A stretch of DNA of 64,000 bases from Flavobacterium frigoris (GTDB taxonomy: Bacteria > Bacteroidota > Bacteroidia > Flavobacteriales > Flavobacteriaceae): positions 1 to 64,000 of the forward strand of contig NZ_FOFZ01000010.1 of assembly GCF_900111075.1 (NCBI RefSeq), given 5' to 3'. Of this stretch, positions 52,586 to 60,861 are shown in pieces; position 1 is the first letter of the stretch, and every line of letters starts with the position of its first letter. A program made the translations under genes and the position numbers. Below the pieces are notes generated by a model, which worked only from the letters and a program-made list of their open reading frames with translations, did no database searches and was not told the origin of the DNA.

Positions 52586-55500
52586 ATGAGTTTCATAAAT
52601 AGTATAATTAAAGCCTTTGTTGGAGACAAATCCGAGAAAGATGTTAAAGCTTTACAACCTTACCTTGACAAAATTAAGACTTTTGAAATCAGTCTTATCG
52701 CCCTTTCGCATGACGAATTAAGAGAGCGCACCTACTTTTTTAAGGAAAAAATAAAACTGAACCGTGCTGGAATCGATGCTAAAATAGCAGCGCTTAAAGC
52801 GGATGTTGAGGCGGTTGAAGACATCGACAAAAGAGAAGATATTTATCTTGAAATCGATGCTTTAGAAAAAGAAGCTTACGAATTATCTGAAAAAACATTA
52901 TTGGAGATTCTTCCTGAAGCCTTTGCAGTAGTGAAGGAAACTGCAAGACGTTTCAAAGATAATTCAGAAATTTCTGTTACAGCAACGGCAATGGACAGAG
53001 AGTTCTCTGGAACTAAAGCCTATGTTAGCCTTGAAGGAGACCAATCCATCTGGCAAAACAAATGGAATGCTGCTGGAAAAGAAATTACTTGGGACATGAT
53101 TCACTATGATGTTCAATTAATTGGTGGAATGGTACTTCACGAAGGAAAAATTGCAGAAATGCAAACAGGTGAAGGAAAAACATTAGTAGCTACTTTGCCA
53201 CTATACTTGAATGCACTAACTGGAAACGGAGTGCATTTAGTAACAGTTAATGATTACTTGGCTAAACGTGATAGCACCTGGAAAGCACCTTTATTCGAAT
53301 TTCATGGTATGACTGTGGATTGTATTGACAACCACCAACCAAGTTCTGAAGGAAGAAAAAAAGCATACAATTCTGATATTACGTACGGTACAAATAATGA
53401 ATTTGGTTTTGATTATCTAAGAGATAACATGACACATTCTCCTGATGATTTAGTACAAAGAAAACATAATTATGCTATTGTCGATGAGGTCGATTCTGTA
53501 TTGATTGATGACGCAAGAACTCCTTTAATTATATCTGGTCCAGTACCACAAGGAGATCGTCATGAATTCAATGAATTGAAACCAAAAATTGAAAACTTAG
53601 TAAGTTTACAACGTCAATTAGCAAATGGTTTTTTATCTGAAGCTAAAAAATTACTTAAAGAAGGAAAAACTAAAGAAGGTGGATTCTTGCTTTTAAGAGC
53701 CTACAGAAGTTTGCCTAAAAACAAAGCTTTGATTAAGTTTTTAAGTGAGGAAGGAATCAGACAATTGCTTCAAAAAACGGAGAACACCTACATGCAAGAC
53801 AACAATCGCGAAATGCATAAGATTGATGAAGCCTTGTATTTTGTAATTGAAGAAAAAAACAATCAGGTTGAATTAACTGATAACGGAATTAAATTCCTTT
53901 CGGGAGATACTGACTCTGACTTTTTCGTTCTTCCAGATATCGGAACTGAAATTGCCGCTATCGAGAAGAAAAAATTAGACAAGGATGCTGAAGCCGAGGA
54001 AAAAGAAAGATTATTCCAAGATTTCGGAATAAAAAGTGAACGTATTCACACTTTGACTCAACTTTTGAAAGCATACAGTCTTTTTGAAAAAGATGTAGAG
54101 TATGTAATCATGGACAACAAAATCATGATTGTTGATGAGCAAACAGGTCGTATCATGGATGGTCGTCGTTATTCTGATGGATTACACCAAGCGATTGAAG
54201 CTAAGGAAAATGTAAAAATCGAAGCAGCAACTCAAACTTTTGCTACGGTTACTTTACAGAATTACTTTAGAATGTATAACAAACTTGCCGGTATGACCGG
54301 TACTGCTGTTACTGAAGCAGGTGAGTTATGGACAATATACAAATTGGATGTAGTAGAAATCCCTACTAACAGACCAATGGCAAGACAAGACAAAGAGGAT
54401 TTTATTTATAAAACGACTCGTGAAAAATTCAATGCAGTTATTGAAGATGTAACACAATTATCAAATGCAGGAAGGCCAGTTCTTATTGGTACGACTTCTG
54501 TTGAGATTTCTGAATTACTAAGCCGAATGCTTAAAATGAGAGGTGTTGCACACAATGTCTTGAATGCAAAAATGCACAAACAAGAAGCGCAAATCGTAGA
54601 AGAAGCAGGTAAAGCCGGAGTGGTTACTATAGCAACTAATATGGCTGGTCGTGGAACCGATATTAAATTATCTGCCGAAGTAAAAGCAGCTGGTGGACTT
54701 GCGATTGTAGGTACAGAGCGTCACGATTCACGTCGTGTTGACAGACAGTTGAGAGGTCGTGCTGGTCGTCAAGGAGATCCAGGAAGTTCACAATTTTATG
54801 TGTCTCTGGAAGATAACTTGATGCGTTTGTTTGGTTCTGAAAAAGTAGCCAAAGTAATGGACAGAATGGGACTTGAAGAAGGTGAAGTGATTCAGCATTC
54901 TATGATGACCAAATCTATCGAGCGTGCACAGAAAAAAGTAGAAGAAAACAACTTTGGTGTCCGTAAACGTTTGTTGGAATACGATGATGTTATGAATGCA
55001 CAACGTGAAGTAGTTTACAAACGTCGTCGTCATGCTTTATTTGGAGAACGTTTGAAACTGGATATTGCTAACATGTTATACGATACTTGTGAGTTAATTA
55101 TACAAGACGCAAAAGCAACCAATAATTTCAAAAACTTTGAATTTGACTTGATTCGTTACTTCTCGATTACTTCTCCAGTAAGTGAGGCTGATTTTATGAA
55201 AATGACTGACATCGAGTTAACAGGAAAAGTATATAAAGAAGCGTTAAAATACTATCAAGAGAAAACAGAGCGTAGCGCAAGAGAAGCGTTTCCTATTATC
55301 AAGAATGTATACGAAGATAAAAACAACCAGTTTGAACGTATCGTAGTACCATTTACTGATGGTGTGAAATCATTGAGCGTGGTTACTGATTTGAAAAAAG
55401 CGTACGAGACTGAAGGAAAACAACTGATTGCTGATTTCGAAAAAAACATCACTTTATCGATTGTTGATGAAGCTTGGAAAAAGCACTTACGCAAAATGGA

Positions 55501-55930
55501 TGAGTTGAAACAATCCGTTCAACTTGCCGTTCACGAACAAAAAGATCCTTTACTTATCTATAAATTTGAAGCATTTAACCTTTTCAACGCTATGTTGAAC
55601 GGTGTAAATAAAGAAGTAATCTCCTTCTTATTCAAAGGGGATTTACCACAACAAAGTGCTCCTGAAATTCAAGAAGCTAGAGAAGAAGTTCGTCCAAAAG
55701 AAAATTTGCAATTAAGCAAAGATGAGATTACAAGTAGTGAAAGTGCCAATCGTGAAGCCGGTGAAACGCAACAAAGACAAGTTACTGAAACTATAGTGAG
55801 AGATATGCCAAAAATTAATCGTAACGATACCATTACGATTCAAAATGTGGCTAACGGTCAAACGCAAGAAATGAAATACAAAAAAGCCGAAAGCTTAATC
55901 GCTAGTGGCCAATGGGTTGTTGTAAAATAA
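52586..55930 (+). CDS. secA: Preprotein translocase ATPase SecA
   Basis: A 1114-residue SecA, the motor that drives preproteins through SecYEG. Walker A is [18 protein letters not shown], near residue 192. [17 protein letters not shown] is motif [17 protein letters not shown] and [13 protein letters not shown] belong to the second motor domain. The length is longer than the 900 residues of Escherichia coli SecA because of inserts in the middle, as usual in Bacteroidota. The C-terminus ends [20 protein letters not shown] without the CxC zinc module. A terminator follows. A decayed copy of the C-terminal region lies at 56812-56952. Confidence 0.97.
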   Translation: MSFINSIIKAFVGDKSEKDVKALQPYLDKIKTFEISLIALSHDELRERTYFFKEKIKLNRAGIDAKIAALKADVEAVEDIDKREDIYLEIDALEKEAYELSEKTLLEILPEAFAVVKETARRFKDNSEISVTATAMDREFSGTKAYVSLEGDQSIWQNKWNAAGKEITWDMIHYDVQLIGGMVLHEGKIAEMQTGEGKTLVATLPLYLNALTGNGVHLVTVNDYLAKRDSTWKAPLFEFHGMTVDCIDNHQPSSEGRKKAYNSDITYGTNNEFGFDYLRDNMTHSPDDLVQRKHNYAIVDEVDSVLIDDARTPLIISGPVPQGDRHEFNELKPKIENLVSLQRQLANGFLSEAKKLLKEGKTKEGGFLLLRAYRSLPKNKALIKFLSEEGIRQLLQKTENTYMQDNNREMHKIDEALYFVIEEKNNQVELTDNGIKFLSGDTDSDFFVLPDIGTEIAAIEKKKLDKDAEAEEKERLFQDFGIKSERIHTLTQLLKAYSLFEKDVEYVIMDNKIMIVDEQTGRIMDGRRYSDGLHQAIEAKENVKIEAATQTFATVTLQNYFRMYNKLAGMTGTAVTEAGELWTIYKLDVVEIPTNRPMARQDKEDFIYKTTREKFNAVIEDVTQLSNAGRPVLIGTTSVEISELLSRMLKMRGVAHNVLNAKMHKQEAQIVEEAGKAGVVTIATNMAGRGTDIKLSAEVKAAGGLAIVGTERHDSRRVDRQLRGRAGRQGDPGSSQFYVSLEDNLMRLFGSEKVAKVMDRMGLEEGEVIQHSMMTKSIERAQKKVEENNFGVRKRLLEYDDVMNAQREVVYKRRRHALFGERLKLDIANMLYDTCELIIQDAKATNNFKNFEFDLIRYFSITSPVSEADFMKMTDIELTGKVYKEALKYYQEKTERSAREAFPIIKNVYEDKNNQFERIVVPFTDGVKSLSVVTDLKKAYETEGKQLIADFEKNITLSIVDEAWKKHLRKMDELKQSVQLAVHEQKDPLLIYKFEAFNLFNAMLNGVNKEVISFLFKGDLPQQSAPEIQEAREEVRPKENLQLSKDEITSSESANREAGETQQRQVTETIVRDMPKINRNDTITIQNVANGQTQEMKYKKAESLIASGQWVVVK

Positions 55931-55984
55931 CAACTCCTTTTCTGTTATCGTTTTTAGGTCTTGAAAAAAAGCTGTAAATAATAC

Positions 55985-56019
55985 AATCCCCAATTATGAA
56001 AGTAGTTGGGGATTTTTTT
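55985..56019 (+). terminator. Terminator of secA
   Basis: AATCCCCAA (55985-55993) and TTGGGGATT (56006-56014) form a stem followed by a T run, 55 bp after the stop. Confidence 0.85.
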
Positions 56020-56032
56020 GTTGTTTTTTTTA

Positions 56033-56180
56033 AGGAGCTATCCCCGCCATACGCTTCAAGCTATTTGGTGACAAACCCTTTTTCTAGGCGCTGGTAGGAG
56101 CTTCTTTTGGTCGCTCTACCACCACCAGAAAAAAGTAGTTTCAAACCTGCATAGGCTTTCCACTGCTGTCAGGACTAAGC
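56033..56180 (+). repeat. Dispersed repeat family A, long copy 4
   Basis: A 148-bp copy. It starts AGGAGCTATCCCCGCC. An internal block reads GGTAGGAGC, then TTGGTC and GCTCTACC, which form a stem. It ends GGCTTTCC, ACTGCTGTCAGGACTAAGC. It aligns over its whole length with copy 5. Confidence 0.75.
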
Positions 56181-56255
56181 GTTTTGTAGAATAATGGAAG
56201 TGATTGTTATACTATTTGACTTTTGAAAATACTGCAATAAAATACAACTACAAAC

Positions 56256-56343
56256 TTGTCATTCCGTCTCGTTTTTTGGAACGAGAGAGCAATCTCATCA
56301 AACTGCTCACGTTACCGAGTTTCCACCTTCATCGGAATGACAA
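56256..56343 (+). repeat. Dispersed repeat family B, long copy
   Basis: Terminal 11-bp inverted repeats TTGTCATTCCG (56256-56266) and CGGAATGACAA (56333-56343) enclose a small hairpin TCTCGTT/AACGAGA and AGCAATCTCATC. The layout is that of a short non-autonomous mobile element or REP-like repeat. Confidence 0.65.
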
Positions 56344-56605
56344 ACTAATTGTTAGATTTAGCGTTTGGAAAATTTTACAGTAATTCCTAAGCTTAAATGG
56401 TATTACTTCCAGTAATAATGGCACATAAAATACTATCTGCTAATATTGTATAACCCCATAATAAAAGTATTCAATTCTAGAACCAAACTATACCTCATAG
56501 TTTGTCACGCTGAAAGCGTCTCAAGATAGGTGAGTTTCTTTACAAATGTTTCAGTCCCTTAAATAATCGGACACAATTACAAATAGAAATCTATAATTTT
56601 GTACG

Positions 56606-56757
56606 ATGGAAAAGAGAAAATTTACCAAAAAAAATAATACGGCACTTTAGACCTAAGTGAAAGATGTGGTTTGGGTTTCCTTGTTCACATCAAAAAAATA
56701 AAAAGTAAATGGATTGTCATAAAAATTACTTTTTTTTCTATAATGACTAATCTACTT
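56606..56757 (+). pseudogene. Possible remnant of a glutamate synthase (GltB-like) N-terminus
   Basis: An exact -7 element TAATTTTG (56594-56601) precedes an ATG at 56606 that starts MEKRKFTKKNNTAL and then meets stops. After a frame change the sequence reads LDLSERCGLGFLVHIKK and so on. The CG-x-GF-x-x-HI pattern resembles the N-terminal catalytic cysteine region of glutamate synthase large subunits. The match is short and I cannot verify it. Chance similarity is possible. Confidence 0.3.
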
Positions 56758-56770
56758 TGTCGAAATGCTG

Positions 56771-56799
56771 GATGAGATTGCTTCGTTCCTCGCAATGAC
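56771..56799 (-). repeat. Dispersed repeat family B, short copy
   Basis: On the minus strand it reads GTCATTGCGAGGAACGAAGC followed by AATCTCATC. The last part also appears in the long copy at 56256-56343. It directly precedes the secA-tail remnant. Confidence 0.65.
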
Positions 56800-56811
56800 T
56801 TTCGTTTAAAG

Positions 56812-56952
56812 GAGATTAACCGTAACAATCCAATTAACGTCAAACAAGTAGCTACTGGAAATACGGAATCTATGAAATATAAAAAAAGCGGAAAATCTAT
56901 TGACTTCTATCTACACCGTAGTTGGGTTTTTTTTATATTTGAAACTTCTTAA
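56812..56952 (+). pseudogene. Remnant of a second secA 3' end
   Basis: The frame 56812-56952 translates as EINRNNPINVKQVATGNTES, then MKYKKSGKSI and a diverged end closing at TAA. The C-terminus of the intact SecA upstream is [20 protein letters not shown], then [10 protein letters not shown] and a short end. The two align without gaps over about 30 residues with many identities, including INRN and MKYKK. The rest of secA is not present next to it. This is a decayed partial duplicate of the 3' end, not an intact gene. Confidence 0.7.
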
Positions 56953-56964
56953 AATCAAACGTCT

Positions 56965-57480
56965 TTGAAAACTGCTACTACCATCTACAACGACCTGTTT
57001 ATTACAAAAGAACTTATATATGACCCCTGTGGTTTTAATTTTTCTTCATTAGAAAAAGAAGTCGAAAGTATTGAGTATGGAGCTGCTACTTTTGAACTTA
57101 ACGGCGTTTCCGTAACATTCAGAAATGCAAAAATAACTCCAACTAAAACAGGCCAATTTGTTACATTGTGGAAAAGAATTGAGAAAGGGCCTATTCAACC
57201 CTTTGCCTATACAGACCCGATTGATTTCGTTATTATTAACACGAGAAAAGGCCAGCGTTTGGGTCAATTTATATTTCCAAAATTGGTATTGTGTGAACGA
57301 GGCGTAATAACGACAAGCAAAAAAGAAGGCAAGCGAGCCATTCGAGTTTATCCTCCTTGGAATCAAGCAAACAATGCACAAGCACAGAAAACCCAAAAAT
57401 GGCAATTGGATTATTTCTTAGAAATCCCATCTGACAAACCAATCAATATAAACCGTGTAAAATTGCTTTACGGCCTATAA
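56965..57480 (+). CDS. MepB family protein
   Basis: A 171-residue MepB-like protein. It starts at a TTG (56965), since no ATG is in the right place. Residues around 45-75 (GVSVTFRNAKITPTKTGQFV, then TLWKRIEKGPIQPF) and 105-130 (QFIFPKLVLCERGVITTSK, then GKRAIRVYPPW) are the conserved core. In Staphylococcus, mepB lies in the mepRAB operon with the multidrug pump MepA, but no pump gene is here. Function is unknown. Its 3' end overlaps the convergent methyltransferase gene by 6 bp. Confidence 0.85.
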   Translation: MKTATTIYNDLFITKELIYDPCGFNFSSLEKEVESIEYGAATFELNGVSVTFRNAKITPTKTGQFVTLWKRIEKGPIQPFAYTDPIDFVIINTRKGQRLGQFIFPKLVLCERGVITTSKKEGKRAIRVYPPWNQANNAQAQKTQKWQLDYFLEIPSDKPININRVKLLYGL

Positions 57481-58146
57481 AGCAGTTTTATTATTTTCTA
57501 AAAAATACCTCTCCTCTATTCGTTTAATATCTTTGATGGAGTTCTTGGCCCACGCCAATCTTTTTACTAGAATTTCGTCTTCAGACAAATGCCAATCAAT
57601 ATCTGATTTTCGCAATCGGTTTGTTAAATCTTGAATGATAATCGCAGCTGACACAGAAATATTCAAACTCTCCGTAAAACCTACCATCGGAATTTTAAGA
57701 AAACCGTCGGCACGCTGTAAAATCTCTTCTGATAATCCATCACGCTCCGTTCCAAAAAACAAGGCACTGGGTTTCGAAATATCAAAATCTTCTAGTAAAC
57801 AGTCATTATCGTGTGGCGTGGTCGCAATGATTTGGTACCCTTTGTTTTTGACTGTATCTAAACAATCCGTAATACTGTCGAAAGTATTAATATCAACCCA
57901 TTTCTGGGCACCCATTGCAATTTCCTTGTCGATACTTTTACCATAGCGCTGTTCGATTACGTTCAATTCCTGAATTCCAAAAACTTCACAACTGCGCATT
58001 ACCGCACTCGTATTGTGCATCTGGAAAATATCTTCTACGGCAATGGTAAAATGATTGGTTCTGTTTTCTAGTACTTTCAAGAATTTCTCTTTGCGGTTAT
58101 CGGTTAGGATATTTTCAAGAAAAGCGAGGTAATCGATATCAATCAT
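57475..58146 (-). CDS. TrmH-family (SpoU) tRNA/rRNA 2'-O-ribose methyltransferase
   Basis: A 223-residue SPOUT methyltransferase with a knotted fold that methylates the 2'-OH of a ribose, most likely in tRNA. Motif 1 is HNTSAVMRSCEVFGIQELNV, motif 2 ALFFGTERDGLS and motif 3 IPMVGFTESLNISVSAA. The length fits TrmH proper, for G18 of tRNA. The target cannot be read from the sequence. Its 3' end overlaps the convergent mepB gene. Confidence 0.9.
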   Translation of the reverse strand: MIDIDYLAFLENILTDNRKEKFLKVLENRTNHFTIAVEDIFQMHNTSAVMRSCEVFGIQELNVIEQRYGKSIDKEIAMGAQKWVDINTFDSITDCLDTVKNKGYQIIATTPHDNDCLLEDFDISKPSALFFGTERDGLSEEILQRADGFLKIPMVGFTESLNISVSAAIIIQDLTNRLRKSDIDWHLSEDEILVKRLAWAKNSIKDIKRIEERYFLENNKTAL

Positions 58147-58422
58147 TTCGGATTATTTTTTATGCAAAAATAGTAAAAAATAAAAAATAGCCACAGATTC
58201 ACTGATTTCTTATTTAATACCAAATATAAAACCAAAAATGAAACAAAAATTCATGGCAAATTCGCAGATTAAATTGTTTTTCTAATCCAACAAAAATCTT
58301 GAAATCTGTGACAAAAAAAAATGTAAACACTAAAATTTCCAATTCTTTTTAATAATTTTAACCTTTCTATTTAAAGCCTAATTCAAAAAAAATCTGTGAA
58401 TCTGTGGCGAAAAAATATAACT

Positions 58423-59115
58423 ATGAAAAAGAAACTCGTAGTCTTAACCGGAGCAGGAATAAGTGCAGAGAGTGGCATCAAAACTTTCAGAGACAGTTAT
58501 GGACTTTGGGAAGGACATAATATCCAAGATGTTGCTACACCCGAAGGATGGGATAAAAATCCCGCTTTGGTTCTTGATTTTTATAATCAAAGGCGAAAAC
58601 AACTCAAAGAAGTGCAACCCAATTTAGGACATCAGATTTTGGCTGAATTAGAAGCTCATTTTGACGTTTTTGTAATTACGCAAAATGTAGATGATTTACA
58701 CGAACGCGCAGGCAGTAAAAATGTATTGCACTTGCATGGCGAATTGTTAAAAGTACGAAGCAACGCGAATCCAAATTACATTTTAGATTGGACAGAAGAT
58801 TTAAACTTTGGTGATTTAGACAATAATAAAAATCAGTTGCGTCCACATATTGTTTGGTTTGGCGAGGAAGTTCCTGCTCTTGAAGAAGCAATCAATATTA
58901 CGGAAACTGCGGATTATTTTGCTGTTATTGGCACTTCATTACAAGTATATCCTGCTGCGGGGTTAATTGATTTTACAAATTCAAAAACGCCTATTTATTA
59001 CATTGATCCAAAACCCATAAAAATTCCGAATTTGAGAAATCCACTCCATGTAATTCCAGAAGTCGCTTCTGAAGGAATGAAACTTCTACAAAAGACACTT
59101 ATTGCCCTTATTTAA
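58423..59115 (+). CDS. Sirtuin-type NAD-dependent protein deacylase (CobB-like) without zinc cysteines
   Basis: A 230-residue sirtuin from ATG 58423. NAD-binding motifs are GAGISAESGI and TQNVDDLHERAGS; the catalytic histidine is in HLHGEL. The FYNQRR sequence (Y-x-x-R) marks the class III group that prefers succinyl-lysine and malonyl-lysine. Between HGELLKVRS and RPHIVWFGEE the four zinc cysteines of CobB are absent. The block is shortened and has only N, D and Q residues. A zinc-free form is the likely reading. It removes acyl groups from lysines of metabolic enzymes. Confidence 0.9.
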   Translation: MKKKLVVLTGAGISAESGIKTFRDSYGLWEGHNIQDVATPEGWDKNPALVLDFYNQRRKQLKEVQPNLGHQILAELEAHFDVFVITQNVDDLHERAGSKNVLHLHGELLKVRSNANPNYILDWTEDLNFGDLDNNKNQLRPHIVWFGEEVPALEEAINITETADYFAVIGTSLQVYPAAGLIDFTNSKTPIYYIDPKPIKIPNLRNPLHVIPEVASEGMKLLQKTLIALI

Positions 59116-59150
59116 AAAAACAATCCTTTTCGAAATTGCCTTTAAAGGTT

Positions 59151-59158
59151 TATATTTG
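59151..59158 (+). promoter_or_regulatory. -7 promoter element for purB
   Basis: TATATTTG matches TAnnTTTG exactly, 25 bp before the ATG at 59184, and is followed by TGCC. The -33 element is weak. Confidence 0.55.
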
Positions 59159-59183
59159 TGCCTTTCGAACAAACAACAAAACA

Positions 59184-60530
59184 ATGACTACTTTAAACGA
59201 ATTGAATGCTATTTCTCCAATTGATGGAAGATATAGAAACAAGACTCTTTCTTTGGCTCCTTTTTTCTCGGAAGAAGCATTAATCAAATACCGCGTATTA
59301 GTTGAAATTGAATATTTCATTGCTTTGTGCGAAGTGCCTTTGCCACAACTTTCAGGTGTAAATCCTGATCTTTTTGATACTTTAAGAAATATCTATAAAA
59401 ACTTCTCTACTGAAGACGCGCTTTGGATCAAAGAAACTGAAAAAGTAACCAACCACGATGTAAAAGCCGTAGAATACTTTATCAAAGACGCTTTTGAAAA
59501 ATTAGGCTTATCGCAATACAAAGAGTTCATCCACTTTGGATTGACTTCCCAAGACATCAATAATACAGCAATTCCTCTTTCTACAAAAGACGCATTCGAA
59601 AAAGTATACATGCCTTCGCTAATTACTTTGACTTCTAAATTAAAAGATTTAAGTGTCGAATGGAAGGATATACCAATGCTAGCACGTACACACGGACAAC
59701 CGGCCTCTCCTACTCGTTTGGGTAAAGAAATCAGCGTTTTTGTGGAACGTTTAGAAGAGCAAATGCGTTTGTTGTTTAATATCCCATTCGCTGCTAAATT
59801 TGGTGGTGCAACAGGAAATTACAATGCACATCATGTGGCTTATCCGCAAATCGACTGGAGAAAATTTGGAGGTAAGTTTGTTGAGGACATTTTAGGTTTA
59901 CACCACTCTTTCCCAACAACTCAAATTGAGCATTACGATCATTTTGCAGCCTTTTTTGATGCTTTAAAAAGAATCAATACTATTATCATAGATTTAGACA
60001 GAGATATCTGGACTTATGTGTCTATGGAATATTTCAAACAAAAAATCAAAGCGGGAGAAATAGGATCATCAGCGATGCCACACAAGGTAAACCCGATTGA
60101 CTTTGAAAACTCTGAAGGAAACTTAGGGATAGCAAATGCTATTTTCGAACACCTTTCGGCTAAGTTACCATTGTCTAGATTACAACGTGATTTAACTGAC
60201 AGTACGGTTTTACGAAACATAGGAGTTCCTATGGGACATACTTTAATTGGTTTTGAATCTACTTTGAAAGGACTGAGCAAATTATTGTTGAATGAGCCAA
60301 AATTCCACGAAGATTTAGAAAAAAACTGGGCCGTGGTGGCGGAAGCGATTCAAACTATTTTGCGTCGTGAAGGGTATCCAAATCCTTATGAAGCCTTAAA
60401 GGGTTTAACTAGAACAAATGAAGCGATTGATAAAAAAGCGATTCACGGTTTCATTGCCACTTTAGACGTGACAGAAGAAGTACGGGCAGAATTGATGCAA
60501 ATCACGCCAAGTAATTTTGTAGGGATTTAA
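59184..60530 (+). CDS. purB: Adenylosuccinate lyase
   Basis: A 448-residue enzyme that cleaves SAICAR and adenylosuccinate in purine synthesis. The signature GSSAMPHKVNPIDFENSEGN lies near residue 295. The catalytic histidine blocks are TSQDINNTA and ARTHGQPASPT. ATG 59184 is used because a promoter element lies just upstream of it. The upstream in-frame start at 59136 lies before that element. The length fits the 450-residue class. A terminator at 60625 follows. Confidence 0.95.
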   Translation: MTTLNELNAISPIDGRYRNKTLSLAPFFSEEALIKYRVLVEIEYFIALCEVPLPQLSGVNPDLFDTLRNIYKNFSTEDALWIKETEKVTNHDVKAVEYFIKDAFEKLGLSQYKEFIHFGLTSQDINNTAIPLSTKDAFEKVYMPSLITLTSKLKDLSVEWKDIPMLARTHGQPASPTRLGKEISVFVERLEEQMRLLFNIPFAAKFGGATGNYNAHHVAYPQIDWRKFGGKFVEDILGLHHSFPTTQIEHYDHFAAFFDALKRINTIIIDLDRDIWTYVSMEYFKQKIKAGEIGSSAMPHKVNPIDFENSEGNLGIANAIFEHLSAKLPLSRLQRDLTDSTVLRNIGVPMGHTLIGFESTLKGLSKLLLNEPKFHEDLEKNWAVVAEAIQTILRREGYPNPYEALKGLTRTNEAIDKKAIHGFIATLDVTEEVRAELMQITPSNFVGI

Positions 60531-60624
60531 TATCCGTAGCTGAGAATCGTGAATTGTTACTTTATATTTTTATGAAATTCAAAAAAATACATCGAGGATT
60601 GGTATATTAAATAAAACCAACTCC

Positions 60625-60657
60625 AAAAAAAGCTATCTTTAACGATAGCTTTTTTTT
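60625..60657 (+). terminator. Terminator of purB
   Basis: AAAAAAAGCTATC and GATAGCTTTTTTTT form a stem with a six-base loop and T tract, 95 bp after the stop. Confidence 0.85.
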
Positions 60658-60700
60658 CGGAAATCCTTCTATTAAAACAGATTAAATCAAGGAACGAATT

Positions 60701-60848
60701 GAGTTTAGCCCAGACTGCAATGGAAAGCCTTGCCGGATAAAAACTATTTTTATGGCAAATTGCAGAGCGACCAACGGAAGCTCCTGCAATTGTCTAATAA
60801 AAAAGGTTTTAGACAAAAGCTTGCAATGAAAGGCTGGAAATAGCTCCT
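60701..60848 (-). repeat. Dispersed repeat family A, long copy 5
   Basis: A 148-bp copy on the minus strand. It starts AGGAGCTATTTCCAGCC, has the internal stem TTGCAGGAGC, TTGGTC, GCTCTGCAA, and ends GGCTTTCCATTGCAGTCTGG, then GCTAA. The stem bases differ from copy 4, but pairing is kept, including one bulged G. A further 8-bp stem TTGTCTAA/TTAGACAA lies at 60790-60816. Confidence 0.75.
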
Positions 60849-60861
60849 AAAAAAATAAAAC

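Larger units (their letters stand above)
55931..56964. other. One-kilobase region of repeats and gene remnants
   Basis: No intact gene. In order it holds the secA terminator, repeat A copy 4, repeat B copy 1 (56256-56343), AT-rich sequence, a possible GltB-like fragment, repeat B copy 2 (56771-56799) and a secA-tail remnant. The mix suggests repeated insertion and gene loss after secA. Confidence 0.6.
60531..60861. other. Intergenic region between purB and antiporter gene
   Basis: No gene. It contains the purB terminator (60625-60657) and repeat A copy 5 on the minus strand (60701-60848), which ends 14 bp before the antiporter start and therefore forms its leader. Confidence 0.65.
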
